A DNA stretch of 23,848 bases from NCBI GenBank assembly GCA_038317095.1, contig JBBQBB010000054.1:1-23848 (forward strand). Reading direction: 5' to 3'. Below the pieces are notes generated by a model. It was given only the letters and a program-made list of their open reading frames with translations. It had not been told where the DNA came from and ran no database searches. The position numbers and the translations under genes were made by a program. How positions within the stretch are numbered: the stretch's first letter is position 1; each line of letters begins with the position of its first letter. Source of the DNA: JAGXTF01 sp038317095 (GTDB lineage: Bacteria > Bacteroidota > Bacteroidia > NS11-12g > UBA955). Below, in pieces: positions 15,062 to 22,747 of this stretch.

Positions 15062-16255
15062 ATGAAGGCAAATATCAAATTATCAGTATTACTTTTTGCG
15101 CTTTTGTCTGTTGGCATTGCGTTTTCACAACCAAGAAATACCGCAACTAGAGCTGCAAAAGCAGCCCCAGCTAAGGAAATTGCACCTGCCGTACAAATTT
15201 ATTTCGACCTAAATAAGGCTGTAGTTAAAAAATCGGAGCAAGCTAAATTGGAGAAATTGATAGAAGATTTGAAGTCTAAGAAGCAATATAAAGTGCTGCT
15301 TACTGGCCATACAGATAGTTTAGGCAGCAATGCCTATAACGAAGAGTTGTCGCAGACTAGGGTAGACAATGTTTATGACTTTCTTATAGAAATAGGCATA
15401 GATACATCTGTAATAGAAAAACACTACTATGGAGCTTCAAAACCGCGGGAAAGCAATGAAGATGAAGAAAAGAGATCTAAAAATCGCAGGGTTGAAATTA
15501 CCATTATTGAAAAGCCAAAGCCCATTGAAAAACCAAAACCCATCGCAAAAGACACTTGCACGCATGATACCACAGTTTTTATTGGTGCAGGCATGTCGGT
15601 TACTTTAAATGTGTGCGAATACCAAAAAATATGCAAAGGCAAAGGGGCAGAATGCTTCAAGGTGGATCGCAAAACTTCTATTGAAGAAATTTTTGAAAGT
15701 GGGGTACCTTTAAAAACCCAAAAAGGCGAAGGATTCAATTGGGCTGGTATATTTGACATAACTATACCTGGAGATAGCTGCTTAAAAAAGGGAGGAACAT
15801 ACAGTTTCACCTTAGATTTAGAAACATATAAAAAAGCAAAGTTAAATGCTTACGTGGATAAAAATGGTTATTTGGACCTAGACAAGACCACCAAAATTAG
15901 AATCACAAAAACAAAAACTGAAGTAAAAATTACCGTGCCAATTAAATGCAGCGGTATTAAAGTAATAGCCGGTTCTGTGGGCAAGGGAAAAGTGGCCAAG
16001 TTTAAAGACAAAACTGGAACCATAGAGCAGCTTTATGTAGTTTCAGAATCGCCAAACACCATATTGCCTTGTGTTAAAAAGGGCAATTTTTGGTACCTAA
16101 ATTACAGCAGTATTGCAGAACCTAAATTGTATGTAATGCTTAAAAATGGTGATTCTATGATTCAGAACATCGATTTAAACAAAGTACGCAAGACCAAGAA
16201 AAAAGGCGAATTGCGTAAGAAATACAAAATCAAAGCCAAACATCTTATAGCGTAA
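15062..16255 (+). CDS. OmpA-like peptidoglycan-binding protein with unusual domain order
   Basis: The 397-residue protein has a signal peptide (LSVLLFALLSVGIAFSQ, cleaved near 23) and then an OmpA C-terminal-type domain at ~43-150: VQIYFDLNKAVVKKSE, TGHTDSLGSNAYNEELSQTR (Asp85 and Arg100 being the residues that contact diaminopimelate in this family) and KNRRVEI. A Lys-Pro hinge (KPKPIEKPKPI, ~151-161) leads to ~235 residues that I do not recognise, with six cysteines in pairs and a very basic end (KTKKKGELRKKYKIKAK). Usually the OmpA domain is C-terminal; here it comes first. It probably anchors an envelope structure to peptidoglycan. nuoI begins 17 bases after its stop with no terminator between, so it may be co-transcribed with the complex I genes. 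Confidence 0.85.
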   Translation: MKANIKLSVLLFALLSVGIAFSQPRNTATRAAKAAPAKEIAPAVQIYFDLNKAVVKKSEQAKLEKLIEDLKSKKQYKVLLTGHTDSLGSNAYNEELSQTRVDNVYDFLIEIGIDTSVIEKHYYGASKPRESNEDEEKRSKNRRVEITIIEKPKPIEKPKPIAKDTCTHDTTVFIGAGMSVTLNVCEYQKICKGKGAECFKVDRKTSIEEIFESGVPLKTQKGEGFNWAGIFDITIPGDSCLKKGGTYSFTLDLETYKKAKLNAYVDKNGYLDLDKTTKIRITKTKTEVKITVPIKCSGIKVIAGSVGKGKVAKFKDKTGTIEQLYVVSESPNTILPCVKKGNFWYLNYSSIAEPKLYVMLKNGDSMIQNIDLNKVRKTKKKGELRKKYKIKAKHLIA

Positions 16256-16272
16256 TTCGATTTTAGCTATTT

Positions 16273-16818
16273 ATGCAACTTACCAACCGTTCGAAACAGG
16301 TAGTGAATAAAAAAATGACGTTCATGGAACGCATTTATTTGCCTGCGATTATTAAAGGCATGGGAATTACTTTGAAGCACTTTTTTATGAAAAAAGTATC
16401 CTTAAATTACCCAGAAGTGAAGCGTCAGTTTGCACCCGTATACCGTGGACAACATGTTTTAAAACGCGACGAAGATGGGAAGGAAAGATGCACAGCATGT
16501 GGCCTTTGCGCAGTTGCCTGCCCTGCTGAAGCCATAACCATGGTTGCTGCAGAAAGAACCAAGGATGAAGAAAACCTTTATAGGGAAGAAAAATATGCCG
16601 CTGTATATGAAATTAACATGTTGCGCTGTATTTTTTGTGGCTTATGTGAAGAGGCATGCCCCAAAGAAGCCATCTTTTTAACCGATAGAACTGTGAATCC
16701 AGAAAACGATAGAAAAAGCTTTATTTACGGCAAAGACAAATTGGTTGAACCCTTGGATGAAAGAATTGATATTTCGGCTAGGCAAGTTTGGACTTTGAAC
16801 CAGGAGGTAAACCCATGA
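16273..16818 (+). CDS. nuoI: NADH-quinone oxidoreductase subunit I (NuoI)
   Basis: The 181-residue subunit carries the two [4Fe-4S] clusters N6a and N6b that pass electrons from the peripheral arm of complex I towards the quinone. Cluster motifs are CTACGLCAVACP (Cys73, 76, 79, 83) and CIFCGLCEEACP (Cys119, 122, 125, 129), all eight cysteines present. The N-terminus (TFMERIYLPAIIKGM) is the usual membrane-associated amphipathic helix. It is the first nuo gene here; nuoH, its usual upstream neighbour, is missing, replaced by the OmpA-like gene. Its stop overlaps the nuoJ start (ATGA). There is no Shine-Dalgarno before its own ATG, in contrast to the genes that follow. Confidence 0.97.
   Translation: MQLTNRSKQVVNKKMTFMERIYLPAIIKGMGITLKHFFMKKVSLNYPEVKRQFAPVYRGQHVLKRDEDGKERCTACGLCAVACPAEAITMVAAERTKDEENLYREEKYAAVYEINMLRCIFCGLCEEACPKEAIFLTDRTVNPENDRKSFIYGKDKLVEPLDERIDISARQVWTLNQEVNP
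16802..16807 (+). promoter_or_regulatory. Shine-Dalgarno AGGAGG fixing the nuoJ start
   Basis: A perfect AGGAGG ends seven bases before ATG 16815, inside the 3' end of nuoI. It favours 16815 over the in-frame ATG at 16788. Such sites are uncommon in Bacteroidota messages. Confidence 0.8.
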
Positions 16819-17351
16819 TGTCCTTTTTACCCAATATTAATTGGCCTTTTGCCATATTGAGTTTCTTAACCATCTTTTGTGCATTGTACGTGGTTATGAG
16901 CACAAATCCAGTGCACAGCGTCATTTATTTAATACTTACTTTTTTTTGTATTTCTGCACATTACGTTTTGCTCAATGCCCAGTTTTTGGCTGTAGTAAAC
17001 TTAATTGTATATGCCGGAGCTATCATGGTTTTATTCTTGTTTGTAATTATGCTACTTAACCTCAATAGAGAAAGTGAACCCTTAAAGCCCAAAAGCTGGT
17101 TTATAGTGGCGGCCATTCCATCGGGTATGCTTTTGCTGGTATTGGTTGCTGCCCTCAAAGAGAGTATGGACCATGTAGTTAAGAATCCAGTGGAAAACGC
17201 TGGTTTGGTAAAAACATTGGGCAAAGCACTATTTACCGAATATTTGGTACCCTTTGAATTAAGCGGCATTCTGTTTCTATCCGCCATGGTGGGTGCAGTA
17301 TTGTTAGGTAAAAGAGACAAACACAATGAAGGAGGGGAGGTTACAGTATGA
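16815..17351 (+). CDS. nuoJ: NADH-quinone oxidoreductase subunit J (NuoJ)
   Basis: Integral membrane subunit of complex I next to the quinone channel. The 178 residues have five hydrophobic segments and the family core NLIVYAGAIMVLFLFVIMLL, the pi-bulge-containing third helix that links quinone reduction to proton movement. MSTNPVHSVIYLI in the second helix region is also typical. The start at 16815 is chosen from the AGGAGG seven bases upstream and the ATGA overlap with nuoI; a second ATG follows immediately at 16818. The C-terminus is short and basic (LLGKRDKHNEGGEVTV) and the stop overlaps the nuoK start by four bases, again ATGA. Confidence 0.95.
   Translation: MMSFLPNINWPFAILSFLTIFCALYVVMSTNPVHSVIYLILTFFCISAHYVLLNAQFLAVVNLIVYAGAIMVLFLFVIMLLNLNRESEPLKPKSWFIVAAIPSGMLLLVLVAALKESMDHVVKNPVENAGLVKTLGKALFTEYLVPFELSGILFLSAMVGAVLLGKRDKHNEGGEVTV
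17331..17340 (+). promoter_or_regulatory. Shine-Dalgarno GGAGGGGAGG for nuoK
   Basis: A doubled purine-rich site ends seven bases before ATG 17348 and lies in the last codons of nuoJ, where it encodes Gly-Gly-Glu. Confidence 0.7.
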
Positions 17352-17683
17352 TGGGCACATTGTTAGCTGCAACTGCCAACGATATTGAAATCAGTGGCTA
17401 TATCTATTTAAGTTGCGTTTTGTTTTGTATTGGACTTTTTGGGGTTTTGTTTCGCAGAAATGCAATTATATTGTTAATGTGTATAGAATTGATGTTGAAT
17501 GCAGTGAACCTACTTTTCGTTGCTCTTTCATCCTACATGGGAGATACCAATGGCCAGTTGATGGTGTTTTTTATTATGGTAGTTGCTGCTGCAGAAACCG
17601 CGGTTGGTTTGGCAATCTTGGTTATGTATTATAGAAATACGCGCACTACCGATGTAAGTTTCTTAGACAAATTAAAAGGATAA
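17348..17683 (+). CDS. nuoK: NADH-quinone oxidoreductase subunit K (NuoK)
   Basis: Small three-helix membrane subunit related to MrpC, part of the proton-pumping chain. The 111 residues keep the two buried glutamates needed for proton transfer: CIELMLNAVNL (Glu47) in helix 2 and AAAETAVGLAILV (Glu83) in helix 3. The N-terminus is about ten residues longer than the ~100-residue E. coli protein; a second ATG follows directly after the first, so the exact start can differ by one codon. It overlaps nuoJ by four bases, and its TAA shares a base with the nuoL ATG (TAATG). Confidence 0.95.
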   Translation: MMGTLLAATANDIEISGYIYLSCVLFCIGLFGVLFRRNAIILLMCIELMLNAVNLLFVALSSYMGDTNGQLMVFFIMVVAAAETAVGLAILVMYYRNTRTTDVSFLDKLKG

Positions 17684-19626
17684 TGCACAACTTGTTTTTA
17701 ATCATATTAATTCCATTGATTGGATTTGCAGTAACTGGTGTTTTGGGCAAATATTTACCCAAAATGGTTACAGGATGGATTGCATCTTTGGCCATTTTAG
17801 TATCCTTTATTCTGTCTGTTGGTGTTTTTAACCAATTGCGACTGAACCCAACGGGCATTCACCAATCCCTTTTTACTTTTTTAAGTGTAGGAAACATTCA
17901 TATCGAATTTTCATTGTTGGCAGATAGATTAACCGCCATAATGATGCTCGTTATCACAGGAATAGGATTTCTTATCCATGTTTATTCTATCGCTTATATG
18001 AAAGAAGATGCAGGGTTTTATAAATTCTTTGCGTATTTAAATTTGTTCATTTTCAACATGCTTGTTTTGGTAATGGGCAGTAATTTTTTAATGCTTTTCT
18101 TTGGTTGGGAAGGCGTGGGGCTTTGTTCTTATTTGTTGATTGGGTTTTGGTACGAAAACCCCGACTTTGGCAAAGCGGCGCGCAAAGCTTTTGTTATGAA
18201 CCGCATTGGAGACCTTGGACTTCTTATAGGTTTGTTCCTTATTCTTGCAGAATTTGGTTCGCTAGAATACGCTGTGGTGTTCGACAAAATTTCAAACCAT
18301 CAATTTGATGGCACCATGATCACTGCCATAGCCATTCTGCTATTTGTAGGTGCTATGGGAAAAAGTGCGCAAATTCCATTGTATACTTGGTTGCCAGATG
18401 CAATGGCTGGACCCACGCCCGTTTCCGCCTTAATACACGCTGCAACTATGGTTACTGCTGGTATTTATTTGGTGGTTCGCTGCCATGTCATTTACGATAT
18501 TGCACCCGTTGCACAACATTTGATTCTATACATTGGCCTAGCTACTTCCATCCTAGCAGCTTTGATAGGCCTCAAGCAAAACGACATAAAAAAGGTACTT
18601 GCCTATTCTACTGTATCTCAACTGGGTTTAATGTTTGTTGCACTTGGGGTTGGGGCCTATTCAGCGGCTATGTTTCACCTAATCACCCATGCATTTTTTA
18701 AGGCTTTGCTGTTTTTAGGTTCAGGCAGCGTTATACATGGTATGCATCACGAGCAAGACATTCGCAAAATGGGTGGATTGCGCAAATACATGCCTATTAC
18801 ATATTGGACATTTTTACTAGGCACTTTGGCCATTTGTGGAGCTCCATTCTTTTCAGGTTTCTTTTCGAAAGACGAAATTTTGGCCGATGTATTCAAACAC
18901 GATATAATAATATGGGCTTTATGCCTTGGCAGCGCCGCATTAACTTGTGTATATATGATCCGCGTATTTATGGTTACATTTTTAGGGAGCTTTAGAGGCA
19001 CAGAAGAACAGAAACATCATTTGCACGAGTCGCCACTGCTTATCACCCTTCCTTTGGTAATATTAGCTATCCTTGCGGTTTTGGGAGGAATACTAAATTT
19101 ACCTCCGGTTTTTGGGGCATCCATGGCCAATGGTTTGAAAAACTGGCTTGAACCTATTTTTGACCATTTGCACGGAGAACATGATGGGTTAAGCACAACC
19201 ACACAAATAATTTTAGCATCTACTACCATTGTAGTGCTTATTTTGGCATTTATATACACCCGCAGTAAATACGTGGTAAAAAATATAGTACCAGAAACAG
19301 ACGCTGAAATGGCAGGCGCAGGTAAAGTATTGGCCAATAAATTTTATGTAGACGAAATTTACGATGCGGCCTTTGTAGAACCTATAAATTTATCGGGCAA
19401 TTTGCTCTATTCTCATGTAGACCGGAAATGGATCGATGGATTGGCAAACGGCGTAGGAAAAGGCATAAATTGGTGCAGCAATTTGCTGGGTAAAATACAA
19501 AATGGAAATATTGAATATTACCTGCTATACATGGCTTGCGCTATTATTCTTATCGTGGCGCTAAGTCAATTTCAGTCCATAGGTTTGTTCTTTGGGTCAT
19601 TTTTAAATGGCGGGGGCGGCAAATAA
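17683..19626 (+). CDS. nuoL: NADH-quinone oxidoreductase subunit L (NuoL)
   Basis: Largest antiporter-like subunit, at the far end of the complex I membrane arm. The 647 residues hold the proton-pathway residues: Glu143 in FFGWEGVGLCSYLLIGF and Lys227 in GKSAQIPLYTWLPDAMAGPT, followed by PVSALIHAATMVTAGIYLV and a later channel lysine in GLKQNDIKKVLAYSTVSQLG. After the antiporter core, the C-terminal ~150 residues contain the long lateral helix region and a final membrane helix (YYLLYMACAIILIVALSQF), as expected for NuoL and not for NuoM or NuoN. The start overlaps the nuoK stop. A weaker AAAAGGA lies only two bases from its ATG, so initiation probably relies on coupling. Confidence 0.97.
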   Translation: MHNLFLIILIPLIGFAVTGVLGKYLPKMVTGWIASLAILVSFILSVGVFNQLRLNPTGIHQSLFTFLSVGNIHIEFSLLADRLTAIMMLVITGIGFLIHVYSIAYMKEDAGFYKFFAYLNLFIFNMLVLVMGSNFLMLFFGWEGVGLCSYLLIGFWYENPDFGKAARKAFVMNRIGDLGLLIGLFLILAEFGSLEYAVVFDKISNHQFDGTMITAIAILLFVGAMGKSAQIPLYTWLPDAMAGPTPVSALIHAATMVTAGIYLVVRCHVIYDIAPVAQHLILYIGLATSILAALIGLKQNDIKKVLAYSTVSQLGLMFVALGVGAYSAAMFHLITHAFFKALLFLGSGSVIHGMHHEQDIRKMGGLRKYMPITYWTFLLGTLAICGAPFFSGFFSKDEILADVFKHDIIIWALCLGSAALTCVYMIRVFMVTFLGSFRGTEEQKHHLHESPLLITLPLVILAILAVLGGILNLPPVFGASMANGLKNWLEPIFDHLHGEHDGLSTTTQIILASTTIVVLILAFIYTRSKYVVKNIVPETDAEMAGAGKVLANKFYVDEIYDAAFVEPINLSGNLLYSHVDRKWIDGLANGVGKGINWCSNLLGKIQNGNIEYYLLYMACAIILIVALSQFQSIGLFFGSFLNGGGGK

Positions 19627-19631
19627 ATTAT

Positions 19632-19638
19632 AAGGAGG
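19632..19638 (+). promoter_or_regulatory. Shine-Dalgarno AAGGAGG defining the TTG start of nuoM
   Basis: AAGGAGG ends eight bases before TTG 19647. Without it the start would be ambiguous, because the frame is open far back into nuoL. Confidence 0.8.
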
Positions 19639-19646
19639 CAAATATT

Positions 19647-21098
19647 TTGGAACTCATATTCATACCAATAATTACAGGCATTGTAGCAGCCTTTTCCGGC
19701 AAAACATCGCGTTGGGTTGCCATGCTTGGTTCAATTGCAACCTTGGCAATCCTCGCTGTAAAACTCTCCCATTTCAATGCAGATGGCAGCTTCAATTTTA
19801 TTTTTGATAAACCTTGGTTTTCAAATGCGATTCATTTTAAAACAGGTATTGACGGCATTACCATGGTTATGTTGTTGCTCACAAACATTCTATCTCCCTT
19901 AATTTTACTAGTGGCGGCCAATAAAAACAATGCAGATAAAATTGCACTTTTTGCTCTTATTGTAGGCATGCAAGGCGCTTTAAACGGGGTATTTATGGCT
20001 ATGGATGGCTTAATGTTCTATATTTTTTGGGAACTTGCCCTTATTCCGGTTTATTTTATTGGCGCATTATGGGGCGAAGGCGATCGATTTAAAATCACCC
20101 TTAAATTCTTCATCTACACATTTGTAGGTTCCCTGGCAATGCTCGCTTCGATGATATTCTTGTTCTCTAAAACTCCAGATTTTGGTAGTTTCGATTACCA
20201 AGCATTATTGAATGTGCAACTCACTAGAATGGAAGCCATATGGGTGGGAGCCGGGTTGCTTCTTGCATTTGCTGTAAAAATACCCTTAATGCCATTTCAC
20301 AGTTGGCAGCCAGATACATACACTACCGCACCCACCTCTGGCACTATGCTTTTAAGCGGTATCATGCTTAAAATGGGCATTTATGGCCTCATTCGGTGGT
20401 TTTTCCCACTGGTACCTGAAGCGTATGATGTTTTTGTCCCCATTGTTATTGCGGCCAGTGTAATAGGTGTTTTATACGGTGCCATTATTGCCATTAGGCA
20501 AAACGACATGAAGCGGCTCATTGCTTTTTCATCCTTATCACACGTGGGTCTTATTGCTGCCGGTATAGCTACTTTAAGTTTAGAAGGATTGAACGGAGCC
20601 GTATTACAAATGTTCAACCACGGTATAAATGTGGTTGGTTTATTTTTGGCGGTAGAGGTGATACAAAGTAGGGCGGGAACTAGAGATTTGACACAATTGG
20701 GTGGCATAGCCAAACAAGCACCGCTATTTGGTGTTGCATTCTTGGTTTTGGTTTTGGGAACGGCGGCTGTACCTTTTACAAACGGTTTTCCGGGTGAATT
20801 GTTGTTGCTTAAATCTATATTTACAAAAAGCGTAGTTTGGGGAATCCTAGCGGGTTTAACCATTATTCTGTGTGCCGTTTATATGCTGCGTATGTATCAA
20901 TTTAGCATGTTTGGCAAACCTGCCAATGGCATTTATTTGTTTCCAGATTTGAATTGGAATGAAAAAATAGTGTTTGCTGTTTTGGTTGTTTTGGTGATTG
21001 CGGTAGGTGTTTTTCCGCAGTGGATTTTAGAATTAAGTGGACCCAGTATTAAAAAAACATTGGATGTTTTGGCTAACTCAATAGGAGAGATCGCATGA
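19647..21098 (+). CDS. nuoM: NADH-quinone oxidoreductase subunit M (NuoM)
   Basis: Antiporter-like proton-pumping subunit. With a TTG start the protein is 483 residues, close to the family length, and begins directly with the first helix (ELIFIPIITGIVAAF). Key segments are FWELALIPVYFIGALWGEG (conserved Glu in helix 5), AVKIPLMPFHSWQPDTYTTA (conserved Lys), GTMLLSGIMLKMGIYGLIRW and AIRQNDMKRLIAFSSLSHVG. QPDTY replaces the LPDAH seen in Proteobacteria, a variation I associate with Bacteroidota. An ATG at 19536 would add 37 residues lying within nuoL and lacking membrane character, so I reject it. The stop overlaps the nuoN start (ATGA). Confidence 0.95.
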   Translation: MELIFIPIITGIVAAFSGKTSRWVAMLGSIATLAILAVKLSHFNADGSFNFIFDKPWFSNAIHFKTGIDGITMVMLLLTNILSPLILLVAANKNNADKIALFALIVGMQGALNGVFMAMDGLMFYIFWELALIPVYFIGALWGEGDRFKITLKFFIYTFVGSLAMLASMIFLFSKTPDFGSFDYQALLNVQLTRMEAIWVGAGLLLAFAVKIPLMPFHSWQPDTYTTAPTSGTMLLSGIMLKMGIYGLIRWFFPLVPEAYDVFVPIVIAASVIGVLYGAIIAIRQNDMKRLIAFSSLSHVGLIAAGIATLSLEGLNGAVLQMFNHGINVVGLFLAVEVIQSRAGTRDLTQLGGIAKQAPLFGVAFLVLVLGTAAVPFTNGFPGELLLLKSIFTKSVVWGILAGLTIILCAVYMLRMYQFSMFGKPANGIYLFPDLNWNEKIVFAVLVVLVIAVGVFPQWILELSGPSIKKTLDVLANSIGEIA

Positions 21099-22501
21099 AA
21101 TCGTTACTGATAATATTTATAGGTGCAATTGCAGTATTGTTTGCTGGGTTGGGAAAGAAAGAAGGCCGCAATTTGCCATTGGTATTGCTCACACTTGCCG
21201 CAGCGTTGGGCGCATTGATTTGGGATATCACTTCCAAAACCCAATGGAGTTTTGAAATTGAGTATGTTTCTATGAACATGTTGGTTTTCGACTATGTGGC
21301 ACTCGCATTCGAGGGCATTTTAATCATAGCCTCACTATGGATTTTTGGTTTGTTTAACCAGAAAGAAACGGTAGGGGCCGATTTGCAAGGTTTATTGCTA
21401 TTTAGTTTGTGCGGTGGCATTATTCTTACTGCATTTACCAATCTGGTTATGCTTTTCCTAGGCTTGGAAATACTTTCTATTCCTTTGTACGTATTGGCTG
21501 GTAGTCGCAAACAAGATTTGAAAGGCAATGAAGCCGCCATTAAATACTTTTTAATGGGTGCTTTTTCCACTGTATTTTTTCTTTTTGGCTGTGCCCTTGT
21601 TTATGGCGCCACGGGTGTGTTGGATATTGAAAGTATACGCAGGTCTACTTCTATGTTTGAGCATATGGGAGCCATGCCATCTATGGCATCGGTGGGTATT
21701 ATTTTTATCTTAATTGGGTTGTGCTTTAAAGTGGCTGCAGTACCTTTTCATTTTTGGAGCCCAGATGTATATGAAGGTAGCCCAAACCGTGCCACTGTTT
21801 TTATGGCAGTGGTGGTTAAAATTGCCGCATTTGCTGCTTTCTTTCGCATGTTTAGCATTGGTTTTCAGTTTGCAACCGCAACCTGGATGACAACTTTATG
21901 TGTCATTGCTGCCGTTACTATTATAGTAGGTAATGTACTTGCCTTAAAACAAACAAATGTAAAAAGAACCTTGGCTTACAGCTCAGTTGCGCATGCTGGC
22001 TACATGCTTTTGGCCATTCTAGCACAACCTGAAAATGGGGTATGGGCTTTGTTGCTTTACAGTGTTGCATATGCAGCTGGAAGCACTACTATTTTTTACC
22101 TTTTTAATAAAGTGAGTGCCAATGGTGATGAAAGTTTTGAAGCATTTAACAACTTTGGCAAGAACAACAAATTGGCTGGCATTGCATTGGCTATTGCCAT
22201 GTTCTCACTGGCTGGTATACCTATAACCGCAGGATTTGCGGGTAAATACAGTTTGTTTACTGCAGCATTTGCCGACCATAAATGGGTGGTAATTGTAGCC
22301 TTGGTAGGTTCCGCCATTAGCATTGGGTATTATTTTAGAATATTTAAAAATGCATTTTTCTCTCATAATATTGAGATTGAGGGCGTGAAAATTGAAAGCA
22401 ATTGGCTGGAGAAAATCATATTGGCCATGCTCATTTTGGTTATTCTTACATTGGGTATCGCACCTTCTTTAATTACCAAATTTCAATTTGTAAGCATATG
22501 A
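21095..22501 (+). CDS. nuoN: NADH-quinone oxidoreductase subunit N (NuoN)
   Basis: Third antiporter-like subunit, next to NuoK in the membrane arm. The 468 residues include FLGLEILSIPLYVLAG (conserved Glu), the classic CFKVAAVPFHFWSPDVYEGS with its channel Lys, VVVKIAAFAAFFRMF, and ALKQTNVKRTLAYSSVAHAG. The protein is a little shorter than the 485-residue E. coli subunit. AGGAG (21083-21087) lies seven bases before the ATG, and the start overlaps the nuoM stop. No terminator is visible downstream; the stop overlaps the start of a 24-codon open frame, see 22498-22572. Confidence 0.96.
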   Translation: MKSLLIIFIGAIAVLFAGLGKKEGRNLPLVLLTLAAALGALIWDITSKTQWSFEIEYVSMNMLVFDYVALAFEGILIIASLWIFGLFNQKETVGADLQGLLLFSLCGGIILTAFTNLVMLFLGLEILSIPLYVLAGSRKQDLKGNEAAIKYFLMGAFSTVFFLFGCALVYGATGVLDIESIRRSTSMFEHMGAMPSMASVGIIFILIGLCFKVAAVPFHFWSPDVYEGSPNRATVFMAVVVKIAAFAAFFRMFSIGFQFATATWMTTLCVIAAVTIIVGNVLALKQTNVKRTLAYSSVAHAGYMLLAILAQPENGVWALLLYSVAYAAGSTTIFYLFNKVSANGDESFEAFNNFGKNNKLAGIALAIAMFSLAGIPITAGFAGKYSLFTAAFADHKWVVIVALVGSAISIGYYFRIFKNAFFSHNIEIEGVKIESNWLEKIILAMLILVILTLGIAPSLITKFQFVSI

Positions 22502-22572
22502 AATTATTCTTTTTAAAATACATTTTCACCGCATTTTTAATATTCACCGCATTTGGCGCTTGTAAGTATTAA
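22498..22572 (+). CDS. 24-residue lipoprotein-signal micro-ORF (micro-lipoprotein or truncated gene)
   Basis: An ATG overlapping the nuoN stop (ATGA, the arrangement used throughout this operon) opens a 24-codon frame. Its product is a near-perfect lipoprotein signal peptide: MKLFFLK, a hydrophobic core (FTAFLIFTAF) and lipobox FGAC, with only Lys-Tyr after the lipidated Cys22. Either the mature protein is a lipidated tripeptide or, more simply, the gene lost its body and this is the remaining 5' end. No continuation in another frame is recognisable downstream. Coupling to nuoN makes expression plausible. Confidence 0.5.
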   Translation: MKLFFLKYIFTAFLIFTAFGACKY

Positions 22573-22747
22573 GATGGACTGTTTAAGCAGGGGTAAAGCA
22601 TTCAAATGAAATTTCCTAAAATAGGATAGGGACCGTTTGCTAGTTTCTCACATTCATTGCACTACAGCCGTTAAATTATTTCTGAATTTTATCTTTGTCA
22701 TCTAGCGATCGAACCAGGCAGTGAATATTGATTTTATAGTGGAATTT

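Noticed and set aside
22690..22697. TATCTTTG, a perfect TAnnTTTG match on the + strand
   Set aside because: No TTG at suitable distance and no + strand gene downstream; only the antisense of the propeller remnant follows.
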